Source of the DNA: Acanthaster planci
Taxonomy: Eukaryota > Echinodermata > Asteroidea > Valvatida > Acanthasteridae
Assembly (NCBI RefSeq): GCF_001949145.1
Contig: NW_019091516.1
Coordinates: forward strand, 353,196-417,195
Length of the DNA: 64,000 nt
Reading direction: 5' to 3'
A model generated the notes under the pieces. It saw nothing but the letters and a program-made list of their open reading frames with translations, made no database searches and had not been told where the DNA came from. Shown here one piece after another: positions 1-11,300 of this stretch (the stretch's first letter is position 1; each line of letters opens with the position of its first letter). Both the position numbers and the translations under genes were made by a program.

Positions 1-79
1 AAGGAAGTGATAGAACTCTCTTTCCAGGAAGAAGATCTCTGGCAAAATAGGCCTTTGTGTTTGGCAAAGAGCTCCTTAA

Positions 80-661
80 CCACTTGCCTCTGGGGTTCCC
101 AGTACCAGGTACCTCGGGTTTTTTATGCATAGCTGGGGTGCTCAAAATCGGACAAAGGAGCTGGGCCTTGTAGCGAAAGACTGTAGTCGGAACAAAAAAC
201 CGAGCTGCTAGGAATTGCCATCACTTTTCAGCTGATACTAGCAATGTAATCCGTCATTGTTTTAAAACAGTATACCAGTGTTTGCAGCATTTAGCACCCG
301 CGGATTATCAGTGGGGACAAAAGTGCTCCGGCACTCCAGCAATGAGCGATACAGTACCGCTGCAGGCTAATCTGGCCGCATTTGAAAAGACACCACTCTC
401 AGTCAGCAATGCACTTGGCCAATGTCGGGAACATAGGAAATTATGCAACACCGCACAATCTCTTTACTGGGCAGCAGGCCTGACTGCAATACTTGGGCGT
501 CAATGGAGATTTCCTGTCAGATCAGAGTAGCCACTAGACAGTCATTCGTGTGGGTGTAAACATCCAGTAAAGGAAGTTGTGAATTTTTGAAGAATGTTGA
601 AAATGGAAAATCTTGAAACCTCCAGGAACTCATCCCACAAATTCCACCCAGTAGGAAGTGG
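80..661. mobile_element. piggyBac-type MITE (582 bp, TTAA target sites)
   Basis: The element is bounded by TTAA at 76-79 and 662-665. Its ends are inverted repeats: CCACTTGCCTCTGGG on the left and, read from the right, CCACTTCCTACTGGG, 12 of 15 matching. TTAA target duplication plus short terminal repeats is the piggyBac signature. The interior has an 82-codon open frame (282-530) with no resemblance to a transposase, so it is non-autonomous. Confidence 0.65.
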
Positions 662-1102
662 TTAAGCAAGGCAAAAGTCTGGAGAAGAACCACATAAACA
701 CATAATTATAAGTAAAAATTATAAAGTGCCTTCCATCTTTAAAAAAGGCCTTTAATCACTGTACATCAAAAGGAAGCTCATCATATCTAAGAAATTGAAC
801 AGTTCATACAAATTATAAAATTGTTAAATTGTTCAAAATAGTCATATTTAAGAAAAAAATAATCTAATTACAATTCAGTTGCTCATGGTAAAAAGTAGCC
901 ACTTAAAAGGACCAAAGTGTCCGTCAAAAGTTCTTTGATTTTTTCTGTTTGGTCTACATTGGGGGCACCATGTGGTTCCATCATTGAGCCACTTTCTAAT
1001 ATTTCAGAATTTTCAAGACCGTTCAGGAACAAAGCAGGCATGTGAATGTGTCTACATAAGGCCGCATTGATAGGGCAAACCTCACAAGGGTATCCAAAAG
1101 AC

Positions 1103-1985
1103 TAGGGATCAACCAATGATGATCAGCTTGGACATTGGATCGGGCCGATGTTTGGCAATATCGACAAACCATCGGATCGGCAAAAGTTAACCTTCCTTGC
1201 CGATATGAGCACTGATGTTAACTTGAAGAAAGTTTTGGCAAACAAAAATCTCATATCTTTTACTTGAGCATGAAAACAAACTGTGGTTTTTTTTCATTTG
1301 GTGTTATAAATGAACAGTTACACCATGGTTAAACCCACGTAAAGTATCTCCGAAAATTACACCGATGTGATCCATGCGGCAACAACTCATTGCACGGACC
1401 GGGGCCCCAAGGAGCAGTACGCATGTACTGTTTTCATTGACAGCCATTAAAACAGCCAGGGAACTACACCATGTATGGCACCACGCACAAGTTGCTGTGT
1501 GACCGGTCTGAAGGTAGCCTACGATTTAGGCTTTATTCCAGGCACGCGTGGCTACCTGAACACACGACACGCACCTCTGCCTTTGGCATGCATGACGAAG
1601 AGACCAACACAATGGTGCAGCAGTGCCATGCGTGTCTTGACTAAAGGCTACCATGATTCAGCCCGAAGTGCTGTGTCTATGTACATGTGCTGTTTAGCAC
1701 TGCGTGGGTTTGGACGATTGGTATCGTGGAGGCAGCGATTGATGTACACAATTTACACGATTTATTCTCTCAACAGTGACAGTGAAGGCAAAACCTAATC
1801 CTATTACCAGTAATGTAACAGACATTGTAAGGGAGTACACTGGTTTTGTGTTGTTAGTAGGCCTACATCCTGTTAAGGTTACGTTTTGTCAGTAAAAACA
1901 TTGGATCAGATCGGATGTTGGCCAATGTTCCATTTAAACATCAGACGTTGCATCGGCACTTAAAACCTACATCAGTTGATCCCTA
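1103..1985. mobile_element. Non-autonomous hAT-type element (883 bp)
   Basis: The terminal inverted repeats start TAGGGATCAAC at both ends. The 8-base flanks are caaaagac and caaatgac (7 of 8 identical), as expected for a hAT target-site duplication. GATCGG-type subterminal motifs recur near each end. The interior carries a 107-codon open frame (1475-1798) without similarity I can recognise, so no transposase is evident. Confidence 0.75.
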
Positions 1986-2206
1986 CAAATGACCTCAGGT
2001 GCACTGCATTTTGGACATTCTCTGGCTCATTATTTACAAGCATACCCTCTGAAGGACACACCAGCTGAACCTACATTAATTGAAAGTGCAGTTTCTGTGG
2101 CTGAAGTTCCAGATTCCATGCACCTGTTCAGCCATGGGCCTGCACAATACCAATAGCTTTGTATCCTGAAGGTGATATGCACCTTGTCATTCCATTCCCA
2201 CTGCAG

Positions 2207-2343
2207 GTGCCTCAAGGTTGCATAGACGTGGCTGGCCAGCTGCTCAGGTCTGGCAGCCCCTCAGCAGTAGTTTCAGCACCCACCTCCGAAGAAATGGAAC
2301 AGGCCATTGTCAGGCTGAAGAACAAGAGTGAAAAGAACCTGAG
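2207..2343 (+). CDS. PSME4: PSME4 exon a (first exon in window)
   Basis: The acceptor ccactgcag precedes it and the donor GAG|gtgtgt follows. It encodes a segment starting [13 protein letters not shown] and ending KNKSEKNL, which aligns with the human stretch before VEQRNLPWK. It ends in phase 2 and joins directly to 3080. Confidence 0.88.
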
Positions 2344-5300
2344 GTGTGTTCGGGTTTCATGCTGCCTAAATCAGCTGCATTTGCCAGGTTTTTGATAAGA
2401 AGAATCTTAAGAGTATGATCATGGTCATGTGTACTGTATTCTCCTCCCAGCACCATATCAGAGATGGAGGGGGGGGGTGCATTCAATAGAGCATATCATT
2501 TCCACCTACCTTTCTGCTTTGAAAGTAAAGACGGATTAACTAATAGACCTGTTTCCTAGGATGTCACAGTCATGCTGGACTGCAATCACCGTGGCCAAGG
2601 CGGTCCACACGTGGTGGTGGTGGTGGTCACATTTAACACAATCGAGTCACATGGGTGAAAAAGGTGTATTCTGGCGCAGGTATTTCACTATTGAGGGCTA
2701 CCTCTGGGCGTGCAGCATATACCTTCCAATCCTGCTGCTGGGTATCCTACCAACACAGTGTGATTGCACGTTCTAGTTGTGTGGAATATATCAGAGTATT
2801 AAGCTGGGCTTGGTCCACTTGGTACTGAAAGGATTAGTAGCTGTTTCAAATGCGCAAAGCATGACAATCAAACTGAGCCTTAACATTTATTTCTTGTAAA
2901 AATTAACCAGGATTTTGGCATCTGGTTTGGCCCAAATATCACACTTTGTGTGATAGTTCATTAACATTTCAGCAAAACAAAATCAATTTGAACTTATTGT
3001 GGAACATTATAACATTATTGGAATTATTCATTCTTAAGTCGGTTTTATTCTGTTGTTTTTTTCCTCCTCTAATTTACAGCATCTACACCAACATGGTCAC
3101 GTCCTTAGCTGAGCTGGTTGAACAAGGAAACCTGTAAGAACAACGGAAGAATCTGTTTGATGATTGTAACCGAAAACAGTTTAAGGGTGATATGGTTACT
3201 GCGCAGTAGTTTAGTATTCTCTTGAGAGGAGACTAGGATGTTATTCTCTTGAGAAGAGACTACGATGTTGGCTAGACCACTAAACCAGTCCATTGAGTTC
3301 ATTGTGCATCTCGTGATAAATTCGACCTGTAGATACCTATCTCCTTGTCAATCTTCTGTACAATTTATCACCTGCCTAATATTGAGAAAACCCCAGTGCT
3401 AGAGTGTCCAGAGTCCATCAACAAGTTAGATGGAGATTCATCTCTGTTGTAATAAACCTTTTCCTAATGTTTTCCTAATGATTTGTTTTTTAGATATCCA
3501 ACAGTTACACCCAATTTCTAACTTTTGCCTGCAGAGTTTCCAGTGGCTGTGAGTCGCCCTGCTGTCAGGATCCAGTGAAAGTAATGCTTGGAAACATTTT
3601 TATTCCATCCTTTACAGACGCTGGAAATTTTCCCAGATGGCCACCGGGATGCTGAAACTTCTGGTGAGGCCGGATGCCCCTCCTCCAGTACCCATGGTCC
3701 GCTTGTTCACAAACTTCCTTGTTGATGATACGCTAGCAGTTCGCAAGGTGCGTAGGTAATGGACTTTGGTCAACCGGGGCACCCATTTCACGCTGCTGGT
3801 AACAACAGAGGGGCCTCTGAAGTAACTTCAGCCGTGTTTTAAAATTGTTGCCAGCAAAAGAGATGGGCATACCTCAGTGTTTAGAACTGTTCATTTTGTT
3901 GCTAATCTCAATTTGCCGTTTTGTTACAAATCAAAACAAAATCATGTATTGCCATGTAAGTATGTTGAAATTGTTGCAACAATGAACAAATATACTGGAT
4001 GTCCAAGTAGAATGCCCTTTGAAATACTGAATTTGAATCGTGAAAGTGCATTATCGAGTTTATGCAAATTGAAAACTTGAGTGTTTCCCACGTAAGGCAT
4101 TTTTATTTTATTTTTTCAGTTTTGATATGAAACCACCTTTTTCTGGCACAGATTTGTTACTGCGTTAAAGAAAAAGCTATAAAAAGCATCTAAGAGGAGG
4201 AATTTAAAAATGAGGCTGGAATTCTTACATCCTTAAATTTTTTTATTTTGGTACATTTGCTTATATCATTATGTTCTATACACATTCTTTTCCTCTATTT
4301 GTTTGACATACTAAAAATTATAAAACTTTTAAAAGAAAGGGGTTTAAGTTACTTGAGGTGAATATGGAAATTGACTTTGAACGATCATCATGCAGGTGGC
4401 AATTGCTGCCCTGGGGGCAATCCTGAAGGTGCTGAAGCGGCCCCACAAGACGGTGCCTCTTGACCCCTGTGCCGTCTCAGGCACTACCCCACCCCTGGGG
4501 ATAGCCCCCGGGATCAGGCCAGACAACCAGTGGCACTTCTACGATTCATCCCGACTGCCCAAGACAGAGGCGGAGTGGGACGCTTGCGCCTTTGTGGAGA
4601 AGACTCATTGGGGTTACTACACATGGCCAAAGTAAGCATGCTTGCTAGGGTCATCTTGGTCGTTATTGCATCATCGTCTCACGCAGATCCAAATCGCAAT
4701 CAGTGATCTGCGGTTGGTTCACTGACACCAGAACCTGCCTAATGGATGGAGCCAACTGGCGTTGGGATCACTGAGCAAGATCCACATCCAAGTGAAGCAA
4801 ACAGACCGTGAATAGACCTTACTCACAAGGAGGCCTTTGTTGATCATGCTCCCTGAATCTTGCTTCTATCCAATCCGTCAAAGGGATGGTGCCTACTATC
4901 GTGGGTTCCATGCCTTACTTCCATTTGTTTTAATCAATTATATATCTTACATTATTCATCATCGTAAAGGAAATTGGGCTGTAATGAACTTTTCTTGTGG
5001 CTTTCATTTTTAGTCCTATGATTCCCCCCCCCCCCAAGGTTAACCTTGCTTTCAATTCAATATGTCCGGCTCGTGAATAAGGTAAAATATCATTACTCCT
5101 AGCCTTGTTCATTTGTCTTGTTTGGACAAGGAAGGAGACGTTTCGTTGAGATGGAATAAGTGACAAAATTTGGAGGGGGGATTATTGCAAAAATCCTCTC
5201 AGACTAGAAGTATTTCAACGATGAAGAGACATGAGGGTGGGAAAAACATTCAATTTGACGCAGGGAGTACACATGTTGACAGTGTCTGTCAAGGCAAATT

Positions 5301-8300
5301 GAATTGGTCCTGCTTGCTCAGCCTGTCCCATCATTAAATGCATATGAACAGGTGCATTCATGCAAGGTGCCCCCCCCCCCGGGACATTGTCCCCACGTAA
5401 AAATATCCCCTATCTAAACTGGGCAGATTGTGTTGATAACTAGCCTTTGTTGACGGACAAAGGAATGAAAAAAGTTACTGAAACTGATTCATGTATGTTG
5501 CTGCTGTGCCTCTAGCAAGTGTCATGGATTCCCATTGATTATGATTTCAGGAAACTTCATCCCCTCCTTTTCAGATCAACCAGTAGAGTAGCATTTCCTG
5601 AGTGCTGTTCAGCTTTTGTGAGATATGTGAATAACTTGTTGTTCCTTTGCCTGAAGGAACATGTTGCAATATGCTCCTTACAGCGAGCAACCCAAGCTGG
5701 ACAGGTCAAGAGAAGAATTATCAGAGGTTAGTATGAAGAGAACTTAATTTGGTTTGGGCTTGATTTGATACAATACATAATAAAAAACAGTAGATTTCTT
5801 CATCTCACGAGTTAACCTGAACAGTCCTGAGTCCTCCAATTTCAATGTGATTTCACATTCATCCTAGTTTTCTGTTCAAAATCAAGCTTTCCAACTTTTC
5901 TAGGAAATACAAGTCAATGTTTTTTCTCATACTGTTAGGCATATTGGGCACATTGTAACTATTGATAGCAACTCTACCAGCATGAAGATTTGACACTTGT
6001 GGAAATGAATATGATTTTAGTTTTAAGAAATGTTTCTTTTGTACACTACTGCTTGTTTTATTAAGTGTGTTGTGGAAGAGTTTGTTTTTAGTAATATCAT
6101 TGGAGGAAGTCTTGGTCATGTTCTAGTTTATTAGGCAATCACCTGGTTAAATAGACGTTTTTCTCTTGTAGAATGAGAAGATCATCTTTGACTGTTTCTC
6201 GAATGAAAACTTTGTGGAGAAATTAGTTGGGTACCTATCCTTGGAGGATCGGAAGGGCAGAGACAAATTCAGTGCAAAGAGATTCGTTCTGTTCAAGGTA
6301 ATAGACTGAACTTGTTTCTCATCTACGTGTATGTCTTGTGGATTTCTCCCTGCATTTGTGTCATGAACTGTATCAGTGTTACCCAGTTTATATCTGATCA
6401 TGGTTTACCTTATCCAATCCTTTCACAGTTATATGCAGAAACACTGTCAATTTCCTAGTCAGTCATATTTGTTTAGACCTTATGAGTTTAATGAACCTAT
6501 GACGGAAAACATAAAACTATTGTAAAATCTTTGCATAGATACAAAAAGTGAGCACAAATCCTTGATATTTTTATGGTCTTCCATTGGTTGTAGGGACTAT
6601 TCCGTAATTTCGGCGACACCTTTCTACCCGTCTTCAAGCCCCACCTGAGCAGGCTGGCCCAGAGCAAGCAGGAGAGTGACCAGCGATGTCTGGCGGAGAT
6701 TGTGGCTGGGCTGGGCCGGGGCAGTAAGCACTGGGGCTTCACCAAGGTGGGTTGCGGCAACGGTGTGGAAGGTGAAAGCAATCGACTGATGGGAGGAAAC
6801 GTGATGTGCTAGGTTGAAATCAATCGGGTGGGGCAGTGGTGGCTTCAGAGCTGTATGAAGTGTGCTTGATGATAAGAGTTGAGCATTGCAGGAAACAAAC
6901 CGTGTAGGGAAACACACTAAGTGTGCTAGTTTTAAAGACGAAGAAAGACATTGACTGAGGCGGGATTTGAACCCGGAACCTCCTGTACCGGCACTTCACC
7001 AACTGAGCTATCCAGCCCTGTGTTGGTGGTTCCTCCACTTCGTCAATATCTTTGTTTGGGGGGGGGCCAGAAGCCATGAAACTTGAAACACTCTGTTTCG
7101 CTTTCAAAAGTATCTGGTTTAGAGAAGAAGTTAGCCACTGAGATGAAATATGTGGATGTATGTAAAGTGTATATTTGGAAGTAGAAATGCAAAGCCTGGG
7201 TGTTAGAGGGACCTCAGACACATTGTCACGTTGCGGTCAGCCCGTGGTGTGTTTTTCTTGAATGTAGTAGCCGTCCATATGTTCATATTCATTCATAAAG
7301 TAGTTGCACAAGCTTTCACTGAACGGCTACTTTCTACTTCACACTACTGAGAAGTGACTTTTCCAGGCTTGAAGTGTACTCAGTTTGTACAAATCAGCAG
7401 CATGGAAGCTAGCAGTGACACCAGAAATTTGCATCCTGGTTTACTTGTGTGTCAAGCAAGAGTCCTCTTTCATTCTGTATGTGCAAGAGCAGGTGTGTGC
7501 ATAGGATGTGTCCTCTAATCTCATCAACTTGTCCTGCATGGAAAAACTACCAAATTTGATGTCAAGTATTTCGTATTATAGAAATGATCTTTGTCAGATT
7601 GGTCAATGTAATGATGCTATCATCTTATTACAGACATCCCAACTCTGGGAGTTCCTAGTGCCCATCTTGAGGACTGCCCTCTCTCAGGTTACTGTAGAAA
7701 CCCGTAACGATTGGGGTACTTCCATCTCAACCATGTGTGAGAGCAGAGACCCGCGCAAGCTACACTGGCTCCTGGAGACCATGATGGAATTCCCCACATT
7801 TGTGGAAAGTGGCTCCTTCCTGGAGGCTACGTAGGCATCAAGTTTTTATTTCATCTCGTTTTCACTGTTATTTTCAATTTTTTGTCAAATTCTTAATGCC
7901 TCCGATTCCTTTTACGAGCTGTTTTCTCTGCAGCAGACATTGACAGCCTCAGTAGTTGTATTGTGCATTATTAAACTTGCCTATCATGATTCTCATCGCG
8001 AAATACACAGCTAAGTTTGTTATTGGTTTTTTTTTTTTCAGCAAAACAGCTGATACATGAAGTAAATTTTGGAACAAAAAGTAAAAACCCTGTCGTTGTA
8101 TACTCGGCAGAAATGCTTCTGTACTGAAAACAGAAATAAACCAGCCCACACCTTTTTCACAATATGTAGCAGTGTGGTCCTGACAGTGAGAAATAAACAT
8201 GGTGTCCCAATAAGCGCCGTCATGCAGTTTGTGAACCTCTGTGAAAGAATATGCTTACACTGGTAATTTCCGCACAATATTGTGAATAATCTAGAATAGC

Positions 8301-11300
8301 GTGAATGCATGATTTGATTTCACTTATTTCGTGTTTTCTTGAAACCAAACTCTAGTTTTTTGGCCAGTCTGTAAAGTGGTTTTTGTGCGCCAGCTTATTT
8401 ATGTTACTACAGACGTCTCTGCGCTGGGATTCTTATTATTTTGACCACGGTATATTTGGCTCCATTCAGCTGGTTGTGGATCCTACAGGGCAGTCTGGCC
8501 CAGCAAGAATGGAGAATACCTGAACTCTTACAGCAACTGCTGGACCATCTGGAAAGAAACCTGGCACACAGCTACAAGAACGTTCGAAATCAAATCGGCA
8601 GGTATGCTTGACAGGAGCAGTGTTATGACGGTCCATGATGGGGGTATGGGAAAATATCGCCAGAGGTAGAAATCATGAAACTGTGACTGCCTGAATGTTG
8701 TTTCTGGACCCGATTGCGGATAATTTTGTTCATGAATGAATGTTGCGGATGGGCTGGTCTTGTGGGATTAGACATGTGACTTTATGAGTAGACAAAATTG
8801 ACTGCAGGTTGGGTGCTGTCGTTCCTGTATTCAGGGTTGGGTGCTGTCGTTCCTGTATTCAGGGTTGGGTGCTGTCGTTCCTGTATTCAGGGTTGGGTGC
8901 TGTCGTTCCTGTATTCAGGGTTGGGTGCTGTCGTTCCTGTATTCAGGGTTGGGTGCTGTCGCTCCTGTATTCAGAAATCCACTGACATGTCATCTCCTTT
9001 GTGTGACCTGTCTTCCAGTGCCTTGGGCATCGTATTCTTGTATGACTGTGCTCTGCCTAATGGCTGCCCCTCCTCGCCCCACTCGGAACCCTTCTTAGAC
9101 CGCGTCCTTCCACGGCTTGCACCCCTGCACGACCTGGACGCTTCCCAGTCTGCGGAGGGCACCAACCACACACTGGCCCCTCTGAACGGCAAAGATACGC
9201 AAGAGAGGGAGGATGCCATCAAAACTTGTAAAACAGGTGCCCTTGTGATTTCTATTCTCCTTTCTAAATAGATGGTATCGAATCAGATGGACAGGTGACA
9301 CATGGCGTAGTTTTATAGCGATAGTACGTATCATGTGATGTGATGCACATTTGTAATGTTTTTATTTATTTGTTACATTATTCCTCATCCAGATTCTTCT
9401 GTTGTTTTTCTTCTTTTGAGGCCAGCGCATTATCACGCCATAATCGTCAACCTTACCGAGTACTGTACCTGAACTAACAAGTTATGGATCCTGTTTCGGC
9501 TCCCAAGTTTGGGCCAAAATGTAATAGTCAGAAGGTTCCTTTTCACTTTTCTGTTGCAGTAATGAAATGTACCCTTAATCGGCTTTTTGCCCCAACGTCA
9601 CCAGGGGTCTACAAGTTTCTTCCCTTGGTGAGTATGAAGTATTCTCTCGTTTGTCAGAGAAGCTATTTCACAGTGTGACTCATCAATTCACATGAAGTAT
9701 GTAACAGCCATCAACACTGTTTAACCCGTTTTTCATTATCTGTGATACCTGTTACAAGCCAAGCCACTTTTAACAAACCTCATATCTATTGACTTTTACA
9801 GGTAGCACCTCTTGAGAGTTATGAAAGTGATGAAGAGCTGAGTCAGCTGAGCCGATGGTGGATGGACGCCATGGCCAAGACCCTGCTTACACCAGACGTT
9901 GTGCCAGTGGTGCTCCATGCACTGCAACAGGTTAGATCTCTTCACTGGGTAGAGAACCTCGTGAGGGTCATGGGGTTTGAAGGGGTTGAGGTTTTGCATG
10001 TGGTGAGCTGTTGAAGTTCTTGGCTCAGCCAGAGGGTGTGCTACACTGTTCTCTGTTACGGGAGTAAGTTACACCCGGAGGGTTTTTTGGGGGTGTTAGC
10101 TTGCAGTCAGTGATTCACGATTGCACCTTATGAGACTCATATGGTGTTCGGTGGTGATGTTCCGTGGTCATGACTACTTGTTCATTGCCTGGTGTTTCAA
10201 GTGTGATTGTTATACCTCTTTTTCGAATACTGTGTTTTCATTGGTCCAGAACGATCACATGACCAGGTGACAAATATGCATGTCACCCTCGCCATTGGAC
10301 ATCGCATTGTGATATCATAGACTAGTCCCCATTGCAAACCAAACCATAGTGTGGGGTCCACTAGCCAGAGTATTCATTGGTACCTCTGCTAATTTCATCA
10401 CGTGGTCCACATCACAACGGTCAATAATTATTAAATAGGGGTTCATTAACAGAAGAAATATCTCAATCTTCCTTTCTGTTGGATTTGAAATTTTTTTAAA
10501 AACACCAGATAGCCCAGGGAACCTCGTGGAGGGCGAAGGTGAGCCTCCTAGCCTACCTCCAAGTCATGGTCTACTACAACCTGTTTACTGTCAGCAGCCA
10601 GTCACAGTGTGTAGCCACGATACATCAGCTAGTGCTGGATCTCTTGAAAGATGACCGACTGGAGGTGAGTGACAACTTTGGATGGCGCCCTCTGCTGTTT
10701 AAGAAGAGGTTCCCTAGTTTAAGTAAAAAGGGGAGCTCATCTTTGTAAAAAAAAAAAAAATTGGGATAATGGATAGAGAATCTTTACCATGATTGGATCG
10801 TTTTACGTGCAGAATTTCAAGTTCAGGGTGCATTCCTCTGTTGTTCCTGGCATACCATCAAAGTAAATATTACTTGTAAATTTGTCCCTGCAGAGGCCAC
10901 AGTTGATTTGTGGGAAACATTTGGAGGCTCAATTTTCATTTTCAGATTTCATTTTGAGCTGCACTGCTACTGCTCTATACCACTGATATTACTGTGCAGA
11001 GGAGCAATCGTTTCACTTGCATGACATCTAACCTTACAAGAAACTTATTACAAATGAATTAGCCTTTAAACGTTTCCATAACCAGGCTGAAAATTTAGAG
11101 AGGCTTTAATTTGGAATGGTGTAGTTCCCTGTCTCGTTCTCCAACCATAGTGGGATTTCTTTCCTTATTCCATTAGGTAAGAGAGATGGCAGGTACCACG
11201 CTGAGTGGGCTGCTTCACTGTGGTGTCTTCTCCATTGAGCCCAAGCTGCAGAGTCACTTTGAGAACCTGTGCAAGACCAGACTGCCCTCCAAGAAGGTGC

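Larger units (their letters stand above)
1..2206 (+). other. Upstream PSME4 intron (partial)
   Basis: No PSME4 coding block preceding exon a could be found here, so the region is read as intron. It is largely occupied by two transposon-like elements (80-661 and 1103-1985). The remaining 666-1094 is AT-rich with no recognisable signal. Confidence 0.6.

Noticed and set aside
282-530. 82-codon open frame
   Set aside because: It lies wholly inside the piggyBac-type MITE and shows no domain.
2561-2776. Open frame with five consecutive Trp codons, once considered a PSME4 exon
   Set aside because: Splice borders exist, but the flanking exons (2207-2343 and 3080-3133) align directly with each other in the family, leaving no room for it. 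The Trp run is a GTG microsatellite in another frame.
6955-7017. Functional tRNA gene on the minus strand
   Set aside because: Box A and box B are good, but the acceptor stem does not pair, so it is a SINE head.
6820-7221. 133-codon minus-strand open frame
   Set aside because: It runs through the tRNA-derived SINE head and intron sequence of PSME4; its composition looks random.
8798-9271. 157-codon open frame with repeated residues
   Set aside because: It is the 28-bp minisatellite read in frame, running into genuine PSME4 exon j; it is not a separate gene.
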